Source: Ceratodon purpureus
Lineage: Eukaryota > Streptophyta > Bryopsida > Pseudoditrichales > Ditrichaceae
Length of the DNA stretch: 64,000 nucleotides
NCBI GenBank assembly: GCA_014871385.1
Contig: CM026426.1
Coordinates: forward strand, 70,041,287 to 70,105,286
Direction of reading: 5' to 3'
Both the position numbers and the translations under genes were made by a program. The notes beneath the pieces are model-generated. The model made no database searches. It worked only from the letters and a program-made list of their open reading frames with translations, and had not been told where the DNA came from. Positions 22,300 through 33,543 of the stretch are shown here, in pieces (the first letter of the stretch is position 1; each line of letters starts with the position of its first letter).

Positions 22300-24200
22300 T
22301 GTGTGCAGCAGTTACGGTAGAGGATCCTAGTTTTGGTTGGATCAACGTCTAATTTAATTTCTTACGACCATTTGTTTACTGTATTGGAGAACTAGCTTGC
22401 ATAGAATTGGTTAGTGTAATGAACATAGTATAAATATTGCTTCAAATCTTATGTATAATTATTGATGTGGTCTTGCAAACTGAATCGTATTCATATTACT
22501 CCCAATTTTCATCCAAATAATTCTCAAATTTCACTATGTCCCTATGAGCTACTAACGTGGCTTGTGGTAACTAGTGACTTTATCTTAGAACTATATTGTT
22601 TCACTGTTGACTTGGAATATCGCATTGTATCCAATGAATTTTATAATTTAATACTTGCAATGTTTGGTAAGTATAATCATGTGTTTCAAAATTCATACGC
22701 TTTAAATTTATTTCATTACATTTATTCGAAGTGAAAAACATGCCTATCCCCTCTTCCAATATGTTTATTTCATAAAGGCACACCATTTTGAATACTAGTC
22801 CACATTTTATTTTTTATACATAAAGCTCTAGTCAATTTCATCCTATAAGCCATGAAAAGCATGTTCATTTCTAGGATTTGATGTTTAATGGATACTCTCA
22901 CCCACATGAGTCCTTTATTTTGTAAGATTCATCATTGAATGTAATCACAAATATAATACTCGTTTCAAATAGTCTTTCTTCGTATGCACATAAGAAAGTC
23001 TCCATATTTATTTACGTATTCTTCTCCACCTTAGAATATTTATCTTCCATTCTAATTCCTTTATTTATTAATATATTAGTTTTGTCCATTCTCATACTAA
23101 TTTTAATTTATTAAAAACTTCCCTTCTTATCTCTTTATTTTTTCATTTATAGTTTCTTCCATTCCCTTCCTTTTGTGATTTTAAGAATATCTTTCTTATT
23201 CCTTTACTGTTTCCTTTAGTTTTTTCTTCAATTCTCAATTTTATTTACTTATTTATTTATTTATTTATTTTATTTCTACTTCCTTACTTATTCCTTGATT
23301 TTTGATTTTGTTGTTTCCTTTACGTTTTATTTCTAATTCTAATGCTTTTCTTTTTCTTTTTAAACTTCCATTCTTATTCCTTTATTTTTTCATTTATTTC
23401 TTCTTCCATTTTTATTTTTTTTATTTTTTTATTTTTTCAAAAACTTCCTTACTTATTCCTTGATTTTTTATTTTATTTGCACTTCCATTTTTTATTTTTT
23501 TTCTTTTTTTTTCAATTTTAAAAATCTCCTTTATTGTTTCCTTTATGTTTTTCTTTAATTCTAATGCTTTGTTTTTTCTATTTAAACTTCCATTCATATT
23601 CCTTTATTTTTCAATTTGACCCCCACCTATTCTCCCTCAATTGTCTTTTAAATTATTTCTTAATCTTCCATTATTATTCTTGAATTCCTTTATTCTTTTC
23701 CCTTCCAAATCACTCCATTATATCTTTTGTCATTGAACTTCTTTTATTATTTTATTATTTATTCAATTTTTCTTTCATTCATCTTCAACTCTACATTCAC
23801 TTTTTATTCACCATCTATTAATTTGTCTTTATTTCAACCTTTTTGTATTTATCTTTCGATTTCAAATTTTAAGTTCTAATTGGTTTTCCTTATTCCTATA
23901 ATAACATTAGATAAATTACCGACTCTCTACTATAAGAGAGATCCTTTATATTTTATTAATTTTATCTTAATATCATATTTCTACCTATTAATTTGTCTTA
24001 CTTTCATTCCTTTTTAACTATTGTCTCATATATTTTATTTTATGTTGGTGGTCTTCCTAATTTATTTCAAATCTATAGTCACATTCTATATACCTTTATG
24101 TTGTGATTGAGACATAGTTAGGCATTTGTTTATGATGGTACATTGTTTTCCAAGATCCGTATTCTTTTCTTAGCATAGGACGCACTTACTGATGCATGTA
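22300..24200. other. T-rich non-coding core of the large element
   Basis: From about 22.9 to 24.1 kb the plus strand is strongly pyrimidine-rich, with runs such as TTTATTTATTTATTTATTT near 23245 and many TTCCTTTATT-like units that read as degenerate tandem copies of a ~100-150-bp block. No gene or motif can be supported. Confidence 0.5.
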
Positions 24201-24894
24201 AGAATAGTATAATGCACTGCTCCCAAAGCCCTAGTGAAAAGCAAGTCTTTATTTGGTCGAAATTCAGCATTTTGGTTGGATCAGTAGGCGGCAACGGAAA
24301 GACTCCCCACTATATTAGAAAAAGACAGTTCAGAATTAAAAATACAGAGATTCTTTTGGGAGATGTCAGGCTCTCCAGATTTGGACGATCAATATCACTG
24401 TCGCAAGACATCCCTAGTCAAAAAAATGGTTAATGATCCATTATAATGACACCGTCTCAAACTCCTTATAACCCATAAGTGTGCCTCTTCAGATAGGTTT
24501 ATCATTCATGGTTCCTTTGTTCAATTCTTTCCACGAGATTGTGGTAGGTTCAGGTAGTATTGTATATTGAGCTAATACTGGTTTCTGCAATCTCATCTTA
24601 CTTTTTGAGAGATAATGAGTTCATGCAACCACTGTACACAACGTCTATCGGATACTGTTATTCAGCATACACGTAATAAACCAGAACAAGAAGCATACAG
24701 CTGACCTAGTGTGTTTGTAACTTAGTAATCACACATGTCCATTTTTAATATCCAACAGCATAATGGTTCAAGGTCAAAGGAGTAAAATAGAATCATTCAA
24801 CTTGGTTAAGCTCATGATAAAACTTAATCTCATTAAACTCAAAGCAATCTCATTGAGAGATTGAACACAAAGCAAATGATAATACTTATAAGTA

Positions 24895-27800
24895 TTAATC
24901 ATCATCATTTTCCCACAACTGAGTTAGAGCATGCCGAACTACCTCTACAACTTCTGAGGAAATTTTGTAAATTGGATCTCCACCTTTTAAACAATATGGA
25001 GCCAGTTTCATGCGGAACTTGCATGCTATGACAAGATGAGAAGAAACATGAGCCACCACAGACTTATCCAAGTAAGTGTAAGTAAATTCCCCTTGCCCTG
25101 CCTTTTTATAATATTTTCCCTCAACAACATAGTCTCCTAGTTCGAATTCAGCACCCCATGGACACTGCAAAGGAGCCTACAACCGATATTTTTGACGTTG
25201 GCATTGCATGACATAAAAATCAACTCCTTCCTCATTCGGTTGCTCAACCGGGACCACGAAGTTGTCTCCAACGTCCTGCACATCCGTCACTAAAAACCCA
25301 ATGCTCCACTGGTCTTCAACCGTTAGCATTTAACCACCTCCAGTGAAGCATCAAACAATGCTGAACAAACAATGAGTCATGTTTCTTGTCATCTGATATA
25401 TAGTAGTGTGTATGTTTTATGGTGATCAAATCACCACTCACATCACGGACTCTCTGCAAAGTAATGTGAACCAACAAGGATACATACTCAGACATATAGT
25501 ACATGCTCTGGACTTCCTTTTGAATCTGGAATTCATAGTTCTCTGCAAAATTGATGTGGGAAACTAAAACTCCCTCAAGCAAACCTTCCATCATTTCCTT
25601 GCAGTGAGCATCTTGCCAATTGGCAATAAAGTTGTGCTTTATGAAAGCCTCCACCTTCGGCTTTATGTAGTTGATGAACTCGACTGGACTTGTTTCCTGA
25701 TACACCTCCTACAAACGTTTTTTCGATTTCCCTCTCTCCCGATCCATCCCAATCTAGACGTAGGAGAACTATTTCCAGCGTAGCTTTGCAGCTTCAGATA
25801 ACTCTTGTGGACAAAGCTTCAGAGTTTCTACCCCACAGTTCTCACAGTCACCCATTATACAGCTCAGTTTGTGCCATTCATCAAACTCAGATTTTGGACA
25901 AAGACAAGCTTCCCAAAGTAGGGTGATTCGTTTGTATGTGTTGTGATGAGCATCACAACCCACATTATCACCCGATGCACCCTCTGAGATAGTAGAACAA
26001 ACATCACATCTACAAGAGCAACCCTGTTGTGCATGCAGTCCCCTCTTTTCCTCCCGTAGAGTGTTCAGTCCTATCCTCATGAGATCCATTTCTAAGTGGT
26101 AAATACAGCAGCAGACATTACGGTCCCTTAGAGGTTTCACATACTAGGGCTTGAGGTTATCGAAGCTTCGCTGTCCTATCTTGCACTCCGGATGAGCCTC
26201 TTTGAATTGCAAAAAGAAGGTTGCCTACAATAAGCCACCGATGACAAGTATTAGTAGTACTACAGTACTGTTGCAACTTGACCCTCGAAGTACAGTTCGA
26301 AATGGACGGACTAATACGAAGTACAAACTGTAACTACGCCAAAGCACTAAAAGTACTACAGTAGATGTAAAGGTACTACTCCGAAGTACTCTGCATCAAT
26401 TTAAACTAGTTTCGGTACTCATCACCATGACCCTCGAAATACATTTTGAAATGGACGGACTCATACAATGTACAAATGGAACTACTCCGAAACACTGCAA
26501 GTACTATAGTATGTTTCAGATACCTCTTCGAAGTACTCTTGATCAGTGAGTACTAAATGAGAGTACATAGTTTGAGAAAAAAAGTAAAATGACAACAATA
26601 CGAAGTGGTTCAAGTACTGATGGTACTCTAATGTGAGAGGTAAATTATACCTTGAAGTACCTGATATCCACTGCAGGTAAATCATCTCTATGATAATGTA
26701 CTTCAGGTAATACACTTCGAGCAATGGTAATACACACTCTACCACGGGTACTACTAGTTCAAGTCAAAAAGTAACATAATTTTAAACTCGGACATTAAAA
26801 GAGTATTGCACAAGGAGATTTACAGTATCTGAAGTACTATGTGACAAGCAAAGTGATACGGCAATACTTAGCATAGATGTGGTAAAGCAATTAAATCGAG
26901 TGTTGTATTGAATCCATACGAGTGTGACAGTCAAGTAGTGCTTCGCATGCGTCTCTCCTCCCCTTTTCACACCACCGCCTTTGTTGAGCACGTCCTTCCT
27001 GTTCGGGCTAACTCTAGTGTGACTGTGCCACCATGCTTTGACTGACTCAACTGTGTAAGTTGTTGTAGTGTCAATTCGTTTTTGTCTGCGTAGTGGTACA
27101 AACCGAGGAGCTCCCTCTTCGTATTCTTCTCTCCTTTCCAAGGAGGCTTGAATATTTTCAAGTTTAGTTCCTAAAACACGAGCAAGCGCCCTAACACCAC
27201 CTACACTGCCACTCACAGCAGCATCTAACAAGGCACCTTTTCTAACTAACATGTTGTTCGAAAATGGTATAGATAGGGATTGTAACTCAGCTCTAAAACT
27301 TTGAATCAAGTAGCGGATACTTTTTGCCTCTAAATGGCGAGGGTAGTAGAAGGGTAAGAGAGGCCAAACTTGATTATGGCGCAGAATCTTCTCAAACATA
27401 GACTGTCGACACTCTGGTCCAGGGAGAGCATTGAGCTCATGAGATATGCTCGTCACAATCTTCTAAGCAACTCTAGATGCATCCCTAGGCGAAATGTAGT
27501 CGACTTCATCAATGGCTGTGTCCCTCGTCGATATCTCCTCCCCTCCTTCCGAACGCACCGAAGACTTCTCTCAATGGCGTTGCTGGTACACACGATTGCG
27601 CTCCGCTTTCTTTAAGCGTGCAGCCTCTGCCAATTCCATTAGCGCCGCCCTCTCCGCAGGACTAGGCCGTTGCATTCTAGACCTCTGTGTCCGAGTTTTG
27701 TCGCCCATCCTACAAATGCCCGTGAAGAGCCGCGAACACCAACAAGGAGAGACTACGCGGTTAGAGAAGGAGGAGACAGTCTGGGATAATAGAGTCTACA

Positions 27801-28350
27801 AAGAGCCATGTCGTGAACCTACGAGCAAAAACATTTGTCAACATGTGGAACATGTTGTCTACAACAGCAGAAACTTCGAATCTAAGCAGTAACATAAAAC
27901 TTTGAAGCTTAGAAATTGAATGATAAGGAAAGTGAAACTCACCAAGTGCGCATTGAAAGGGGTCGGGGATGCGTATGCGGTGAGCTCCTCAGGTGGCAGT
28001 CCCTCTTCATTGAGCTCGGATCCAAACATGGTCTTCAAATTCTGGACAAGACACTCACAGGCATGTACTGCTTGGTTTCCACTATGGAGGTACCATGCAA
28101 TATCTCCAAGCCTCGAAGTTGGTGTACCGGAAATGTGCGAGCTGCTTGACACATCATCATCCGGACTATAGCATGAAGGGGCAGTAAACGTTTGATCTAC
28201 ACTTTGGATCTCCTCATCGACACCATCGCTCCTTGGATAGTAGTGAGTAATTCGTTGTTGGACAAGCTGAGGAGGTTCTCTAACTACATAGTACGACATA
28301 ATTAGGGACTGAACTAATGTTGGGTTGCAGGGACAGCCTTCCCCAGACAT
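24895..28350 (-). pseudogene. Element gene B: transposase-like protein with Cys-rich domain and SDD...HD motif
   Basis: Exon-like pieces on the minus strand: 28350-27943 (ATG start, donor GTGAGT); 27708-26920 (ends before GTATGG); 26224-about 25330 (acceptor ATTGTAG); and 25320-24895. In-frame stops are TGA 27571, TAG 27463, TAG 26144, TAG 25769, TAG 25754, TAG 25709 and TAG 25177. Recognisable blocks: KAWWHSHTRVSPNRKDVL; KPLRDRNVCCCIYHLEMDLM; a Cys cluster (CSCRCDVC ... CIMGDCENCG); SHINFAENYEFQIQKEVQSM; then YYISDDKKHDSLFVQHCLML and LHWRWL. I recall a plant/metazoan family of transposase-like proteins with DFAENY and SDD..HD blocks. Here the first block reads NFAENY, so a presumed catalytic Asp is Asn. 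After LHWRWL the expected region that follows is missing and the frame shifts, implying an internal deletion. The end contains FELGDYVVEGKYY. How exon 1 joins exon 2 is uncertain (phase mismatch), so exon 1 may belong to a separate product. Confidence 0.5.
26250..26790. repeat. AGTACT-rich degenerate tandem repeat in an intron of gene B
   Basis: Between the gene B pieces ending at 26920 and starting at 26224. Two related blocks of ~130 bp start GACCCTCGAAGTACAGTTCG (about 26281) and GACCCTCGAAATACATTTTG (about 26430), both followed by GAAATGGACGGACT. The motif AGTACT/GTACT recurs more than ten times. Similar motifs fill the 18.1-18.7 kb intron of gene A. Confidence 0.55.
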
Positions 28351-28669
28351 TGGTATTGCAAACCCTTGCAATGGCAGCGCCGCACCTCACAGGCCGCATG
28401 AAATCCTAAAGTCCACAAAAAACAGAATTTATAGAAGATCCAGCCATTAGCCAACAAAGAGCAGACATTAGGAACGCCGCCTGCATAGGCGAATCAATCT
28501 TGCGCCCATCTTTTTGTAGACTTTTGGACTGTAGAATAAAAATTCCCAACACATCAAATTTTTCCACGGATTTTTATTTTTTGGTTCCTTTTTTTATTGA
28601 GATCTGTAGCGACAAACAAGCCACATTCCTTGCAATAAAATCACAGTAATACAAAACTCGAGTTGCAAG

Positions 28670-28928
28670 AAAATAAGTACTTTGTCGAGATTTCTACAAT
28701 CTGACGTACTTTAATAAGTTGGAAAAGTACTTCATACAGAGGTGCCCAAACATTTTCTTTTAATTTCTGACTTTAAACAACACAGCATAGCAGTGGTCGA
28801 CCCTAATTTCATAATAAACTGCTCTGAAATACGTTAATTTTCTATAGGAAAAATGTACTTTATCAAGGGTACTTTGGAAAAAGTACTTTTCTGACATACT
28901 TTTTCCATAGGCGTAGCTTGCCAACACC
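28670..28928. repeat. Subterminal AAAGTAC/GTACTTT repeats at the right end of the large element
   Basis: At least eight copies of GTACTT or AAGTAC in 260 bp, ending with the inverted terminus GTAGCTTGCCAACACC at 28913-28928. Clustered short motifs next to a terminus are typical of transposase-binding subterminal repeats (inference). Confidence 0.55.
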
Positions 28929-28933
28929 CTACA

Positions 28934-30225
28934 TCTATTTCAAGGATCCATAGATATTAGAATAATTTTTTATATGTAGGTGATTCTTGAGGTCCCACAC
29001 GTCTTGTTAATTGATAATTGCTTACTATTCATGACAGCACGAGTGGTGAGCTTTAGGATCAGCTTCCGAGCTAATTTGTGGTGATTTTTTTTTTGAGCAT
29101 TGCATACTATTCACCACTGCACTGTGCAATGGTGAGCTTTAGCTTTAGCTTCTGTTTAGCTATGGTGATTTTTTTTTTGCAGATATGGTGATTTTTTTGC
29201 TTCACCAAATTGTAATACCCGACTAGTATATAGGATTGCACTAGTATTAAAATTCTACTACCATGGTATTGCTACCCGGATATAAAAGAATAGAACTATA
29301 ATTGATACAAGGCGGATATATAAAATTCAAAAAAACCAATTTATTTGTATACCCTTATTTCCATGATTTATAATTCATCCATTACCGTACATCGTGGTCA
29401 CTTTCGGCAGACCAATGATAAAACGGATTATTTTTAAAGGTGTCAGGCTTTCGGCAACACGAATAGAAATATTCTCAATCTTTGAAGTGGCTCACAAATA
29501 TTATTTCGCATTTTTGCTCAAAGTAAAAGGAATTCTGAACTTGGACATTCACTGTGATGATTCATTGTGGACATTCACTTAAATCGTGTAATTCTTTCTT
29601 CAACCTTTGTTGTCATACTTGTTCTCATGCTTGTTGAGACGTTTTCCTGAACGTTTTAGTCTGTTTAGAATCAACTGAAAATTGCTCTCCTTGATTCAAT
29701 CACAGTGCATATTGTGACCTTTCGTTTTGTTGATCACTGTTTTGTTTTAATAGCTTAGATTCCAGTATTATCATACACTACTCAGTCGGCCCTGAAATGA
29801 AATTCTATATTTAATCGAGGTAGAATGTCTCCAGTAGATCATCAAAAGGAATGACACTCTTCACATTTTTTATTTTTCTACTTTAATCTTTGAATTTTTG
29901 CAATTTCAAACAACTATAAATTTTTCAAAAATTAGGCAATAAGGTTTTATAATTTTTGTACTTTCAACAAATCCCAGGATATAATTTTCCAAAACATTCA
30001 ACATTCTTCATTTGAATTAATTTATGTCGAAATTGACCATGAGGTTGGGTATATCCACACCCGTGAGTATGAACAAAAACCAATACCCGCCCAACTCTGG
30101 TGTGAACCCAGATGTGGGACCATGATTTCATCCATCAACGGAATCCAGGAAAACGCCACAAACAGAGTGAGCCACCTGTTCTCTGAACGTTCACGATGAG
30201 GAAGACATGTCGATTTGGAGCGAAG
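28934..30225. other. Intergenic spacer with a hAT-end-like remnant
   Basis: No gene can be supported. From about 29030 to 29210 the sequence resembles the DNA just after the hAT coding end at 10.28-10.38 kb: both have TGATTTTTTGCTTCAC, CACTGTGC-ATGGTG and TTAGCTTTAGCTT. The rest is AT-rich, with runs of TTTTT/AAATT and no long open frame. Confidence 0.4.
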
Positions 30226-30228
30226 TTA

Positions 30229-30371
30229 GAGCATCCTCAGTAGTACTGTAAACCTGAAAGCAAAAAGCAGAAAGATGTGGAAAGACGTGAATTGCGGTTC
30301 ACGCCAGCAGGAGAATCAAGCCTGTAAGCCTGTAATTTATAGGTTGAAACCTGGTTTTGGAAGGTTTTTTA
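30229..30371. mobile_element. Tourist-like MITE, 3'-truncated by a nested copy
   Basis: Starts GAGCATCCTCAGTAG after TTA at 30226-30228, the same family as the MITE at 3688. It is cut inside its internal GGTTTTTTA where the next copy begins; the intact relative continues GGGCC at that point. Confidence 0.7.
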
Positions 30372-30609
30372 GAGCATCCCCAGTAAGCCTGTAATCATGA
30401 GAACGTCGTTCTCCCAAACCTGAGTGTCTTTCCGAAGCAAAACATTCCAAAACCGTTTACAGATTTTCAGGTTTGCCCCAAAAAACCTTCCAAAATGAGG
30501 TTTCGACCTGTAAATTACAGGCTCACAAGCTCGAATACAGGCTTGGCCTGAATCGCAATTCACGTCTTTCTACATCTTTCCATTTACAGGTTTACGGTTC
30601 AGGCCTCAC
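30372..30609 (-). mobile_element. Tourist-like MITE in inverted orientation
   Basis: Begins GAGCATCCCCAGTAAGCC right after TTA 30369-30371, the internal TTA of the preceding copy. It runs in the opposite sense to 30613-30876, with which it forms a long inverted repeat. Its far terminus is missing: the copy stops at GGCCTCAC. Confidence 0.7.
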
Positions 30610-30612
30610 TTA

Positions 30613-30876
30613 GAGCATCCCCAGTGAGGCCTGAACCGTAAACCTGTAATCGGAAAGATGTAGAAAGACGTGAATTGCGGTTCAGGCCAAGCCTGTATTC
30701 GAGCTTGTAAGTCTGTAATTTACAGGTCGAAACCTCATTTTGGAAGGTTTTTTGGGGCAAACCTGTAAATCTGTAAACGGTTTTGGAATGTTTTGCTTCG
30801 GAAAGGCACTCAGGTTTGGGAGAACGACGTTCTCATAATTACAGGCCTACAGGTTTACAGCTCACTGGGGATGCTC
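30613..30876 (+). mobile_element. Tourist-like MITE, complete
   Basis: 264 bp from GAGCATCCCCAGTGAG to CTCACTGGGGATGCTC, flanked by TTA at 30610-30612 and 30877-30879. Internal sequence is very close to the 3688-3939 copy (for example GAGAACGACGTTCTC, itself a palindrome). Confidence 0.8.
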
Positions 30877-30919
30877 TTAGGTCACGCGTCGTGGTGAGCT
30901 CGCAAAAGGTTTGAGCTTT

Positions 30920-31085
30920 GGAGTTAGAGAGGGAGAGAGTTGGAGAGAGGGAGAGAGGGAGAGAGGGAGAGAGGGAGAGAGGGAGAGAGGGAGAGAGGGA
31001 GAGAGGGAGAGAGGGAGAGAGGGAGAGAGGGAGAGAGGGAGAGAGGGAGAGAGGGAGAGAGGGGGAGAGCGGGGGAGAGAGGTGA
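30920..31085. repeat. (GAGAGGGA)n microsatellite in the ESS2 upstream region
   Basis: About 20 units of the octamer GAGAGGGA lie 330-500 bp upstream of the ESS2 start codon. GA-rich tracts are common in plant 5' regions and can bind GAGA-type (BBR/BPC) proteins; that role is inference. Open frames across it are artefacts. Confidence 0.9.
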
Positions 31086-31419
31086 AGCCTGGATGTGGGT
31101 TACGTGAAACGTAAGCGTGGAGGAGAAGGAAGTGGAAGCAGAAACAGGTGGATTGTTTTTGTTTTTTCGCTTCGAAATCGAGTTTATAGGCGAGTGTTTT
31201 AAGGATATCTCAGAGGAAGAGTTCAATTGCGCGTTGGCAACGATATTGCCATCATCTATTGGTGTTGTTGAGATCGAGTTGGAGAGTTTTGGGTGCTTTT
31301 GTTCGGTTGTGAGGAGTTTTTTTGGGAGGGTTTGGTTGGGTGGCGCGTGGTTTGTGAATTAGTGGTTTGGTGGTGCGGTGTAGTTCGAGATTACATGTGG
31401 GTCGCTCTAGTTTTTCACG

Positions 31420-33543
31420 ATGTTGGGGTCACCAGGACGATCTCCGCGTCTTAGCATACCCCCGTCACCATCCCCTAGCCCAGATAGTAGAGGAAGCTAT
31501 GGCGCTCTGGCGTCAGCTTCCACTTCTGATCGTGCATTAGGGCTGTCTACGTTTCCGAAGAAGCGGAAGAGCTCCCAGATTCCGCTTGACGAGGACACCT
31601 ATGTAGCTGCAATTGAGAAGATCATCGAGCGAGATTTCTTCCCGGATATACCCAAGCTTCGGAACCGGTTGGAGTGGCTGGAGGCTGTTCGCAGCGGTGA
31701 CCCCGTGATCATACGCGATGCGCAGATGAATATTGTGCGCAGGAGGAGGGAGAAAGCAAGAGAGGATGGAGAGAGAGACGGCACTCCTGTCACCGATGTC
31801 CCAGACACCCCAGCGTCCATGATCTCGGGGCTTGCAAGCCCGGCGGTCTCTCTCCGGTCTGCAGCTTCACCTCGCGTGTTTTTGCCCTCTGGTGTAGCCC
31901 ATGAGAAGGAAGATGGGCCTGCTGTGAACACGAATCTGAAGCTCGATGATTTCCTGAGGAAATACACTAGTGAAGATAACGCTAGTTTCTCGAAGATTCT
32001 GGAGAAGGGGAACAAGCAGCAGCAGCAGAGGTACGAGTTTCTGAGCGAGAAGGGGCTCGTGGATCCGAATCTGCGAATTGGCGATGCTAGTAAGTGTGTT
32101 TTTTAATCGGTTTATGTCTAGAGAGTTCTGGAATATTAACGTCGACTCAAATCCTAAACCTTCCGCAAACTTATCAAGTAATCATGCTCATGAAAATCAA
32201 CCTTTAGATATATCGTTTGTAGTTTGCTTAATTTCTAATTTGGATGTCAGCAACGGATTTAGTTTCTGTAACTTGAGAGAGTAGTTTTCTGCTTCTTCTA
32301 GGTGATGGAGTATTTAGTTCAGGGTCTGGGTGATGGTTATGTCCGAGTGGATAAATGTTTGGATGGTTTAGAATGCAAAGTGTGATGAGTGATAGATGTT
32401 GGTGTCATCTGCATCTGGTTTGTTTATTTGTAGTTCGATTTAGTAGGTATTGGATGTTGGTCTTTGGAGTGTGCAAGAGCGCAGGAGTTTTTAACTACCC
32501 ATGTGCATACGTAGTGAAGACTCTGTTTATCCTAGCTGCTGTTTGATATTTGCTTCGTGTTTTTGACGGTGAAGTTTGCTCGCCTATATTTTGGCTGACA
32601 TGGATTTTGCACTGGTATTGGTATCGTGTGTGCAGATGACCGTGTCACTGATGGATATGGAACATCTAATCAGCCGTTTGCGACATTGGACACCTGGAAG
32701 TACAGGGCTAAGAATCTGCTTATGTACGATTCTGCAGAGAGAGAGGATGCTCCTCTGATGCAAGCAGAGAAGGAGGAGTTGGTTGAAGGTGCTCCGAAGG
32801 CCATTTCTATGCGGAACACTCGTTTTCATGGCAAGATGTTCGATTCAAAAGTGAGGGAAGAAGACACTGTGGCAATATTGTACACTCCAGTTGCAGGTGG
32901 GACACCGCAAGCCTGGTCATTTGCTCAACGGGATGCTGATAGAGGACGCAAAAAGTATGACCTTGAAGACCTGAGGAAGACTCCACAAGCGCTTGATAGC
33001 CAGTTGGAAGGAGCAGGGCACCCGGGTGCTGGGTATAGTTATGTGGCTACTCCTTCTCCTGCTCCAGGGGTGGATGAATCTCCATTCATGACATGGGGAG
33101 AGATAGAAGGAACACCCTTAAGGCTAGAAACCGAAGACACTCCAGTAGATATCGGTGGAGTTGGAGGAGGACCTCATTTCAAAATCCCTGCCCCACCTAC
33201 TAGGGATGTCAGAGCGCATGCTCTTTCCAGAGACGCAGCTAGGAGCTTAAGGGAGAAAGTAAAGTTCCATTCTCCTCGATTCTCTCCATCGCCTGCTAGA
33301 GGCTCCGGACAGGCAAGCCCAGTTCCAGGTTTGTCTGTTGCAGCACAGAAGTTCGTAAACAAGGCTATGGCAAAGTCGTCGTCCTCAGTGGATGCCAGAT
33401 TGAGGGCTAGCTACGGGGCGGGTGCTTCTCCCGGTAGTCCGCGAATGGCTGGAACGTTTCTACGCTCAAGGCAAGGAAGCGTCCTTGGCCAGGAGGATAG
33501 TCTTCCCCTGCGATCACCCTCAGTACCGCGCTCTATGCCATGA
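31420..33543 (+). CDS. ESS2: ESS2/DGCR14-type splicing factor
   Basis: Two exons, 31420-32089 and 32636-33543, joined by canonical sites (GTAAGT and TGTGTGCAG). They give 525 residues with no interruption. ESS2 (Es2/DGCR14, Bis1 in fission yeast) is a nuclear protein associated with the C-complex spliceosome and needed for accurate 3' splice-site use. Conserved blocks: LDEDTYVAAIEKIIERDFFP near residue 50, the hallmark start of the family; KLRNRLEWLEAV; then, after the intron, DGYGTSNQPFATLDTWKYRA; the pair YSYVATPSPAPGVDESP and MTWGEIEGTP (about 360-380); and a C-terminal Ser/Pro/Arg-rich tail. An N-terminal SPxxSP-rich leader (about 45 residues) precedes the core. Start choice: the first ATG, giving a leader of family-like composition. 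It is convergent with the SNF2 gene, stops 1.4 kb apart, with a GA microsatellite in its upstream region. It appears intact and is probably a single-copy host gene. Confidence 0.93.
32090..32635 (+). other. Intron of the ESS2 gene
   Basis: 546 bp, GTAAGT...TGTGCAG, phase 1: the Asn codon is split A|AT. No embedded element was recognised. Confidence 0.9.

Larger units (their letters stand above)
15140..28929. mobile_element. Large (~13.8 kb) DNA element with GGTGTTGGCAAGCTAC inverted ends
   Basis: The left end at 15141 reads GGTGTTGGCAAGCTACACC. The right end, reverse-complemented from 28928, reads GGTGTTGGCAAGCTACGCC. One base outside each end lies TACA (15136-15139 and 28930-28933), a possible 4-bp target duplication. 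Subterminal DNA is rich in GTACTTT/AAAGTAC, very densely at the right end. Inside are a plus-strand coiled-coil/zinc-finger gene (15.9-20.3 kb), a SUVR-type pre-SET fragment (20.5-21.05 kb), a T-rich core (22.3-24.1 kb) and a minus-strand transposase-like gene (24.9-28.35 kb). A 4-bp TSD and the DFAENY-like/SDD...HD transposase motifs recall the Sola superfamily from memory, but I could not check this. Pairing of the two ends is inferred from one 16-bp match. Confidence 0.6.

Noticed and set aside
30911..31226. Arg/Glu/Gly and Leu/Ser/Pro repeat proteins
   Set aside because: By-products of the GAGAGGGA microsatellite upstream of ESS2.
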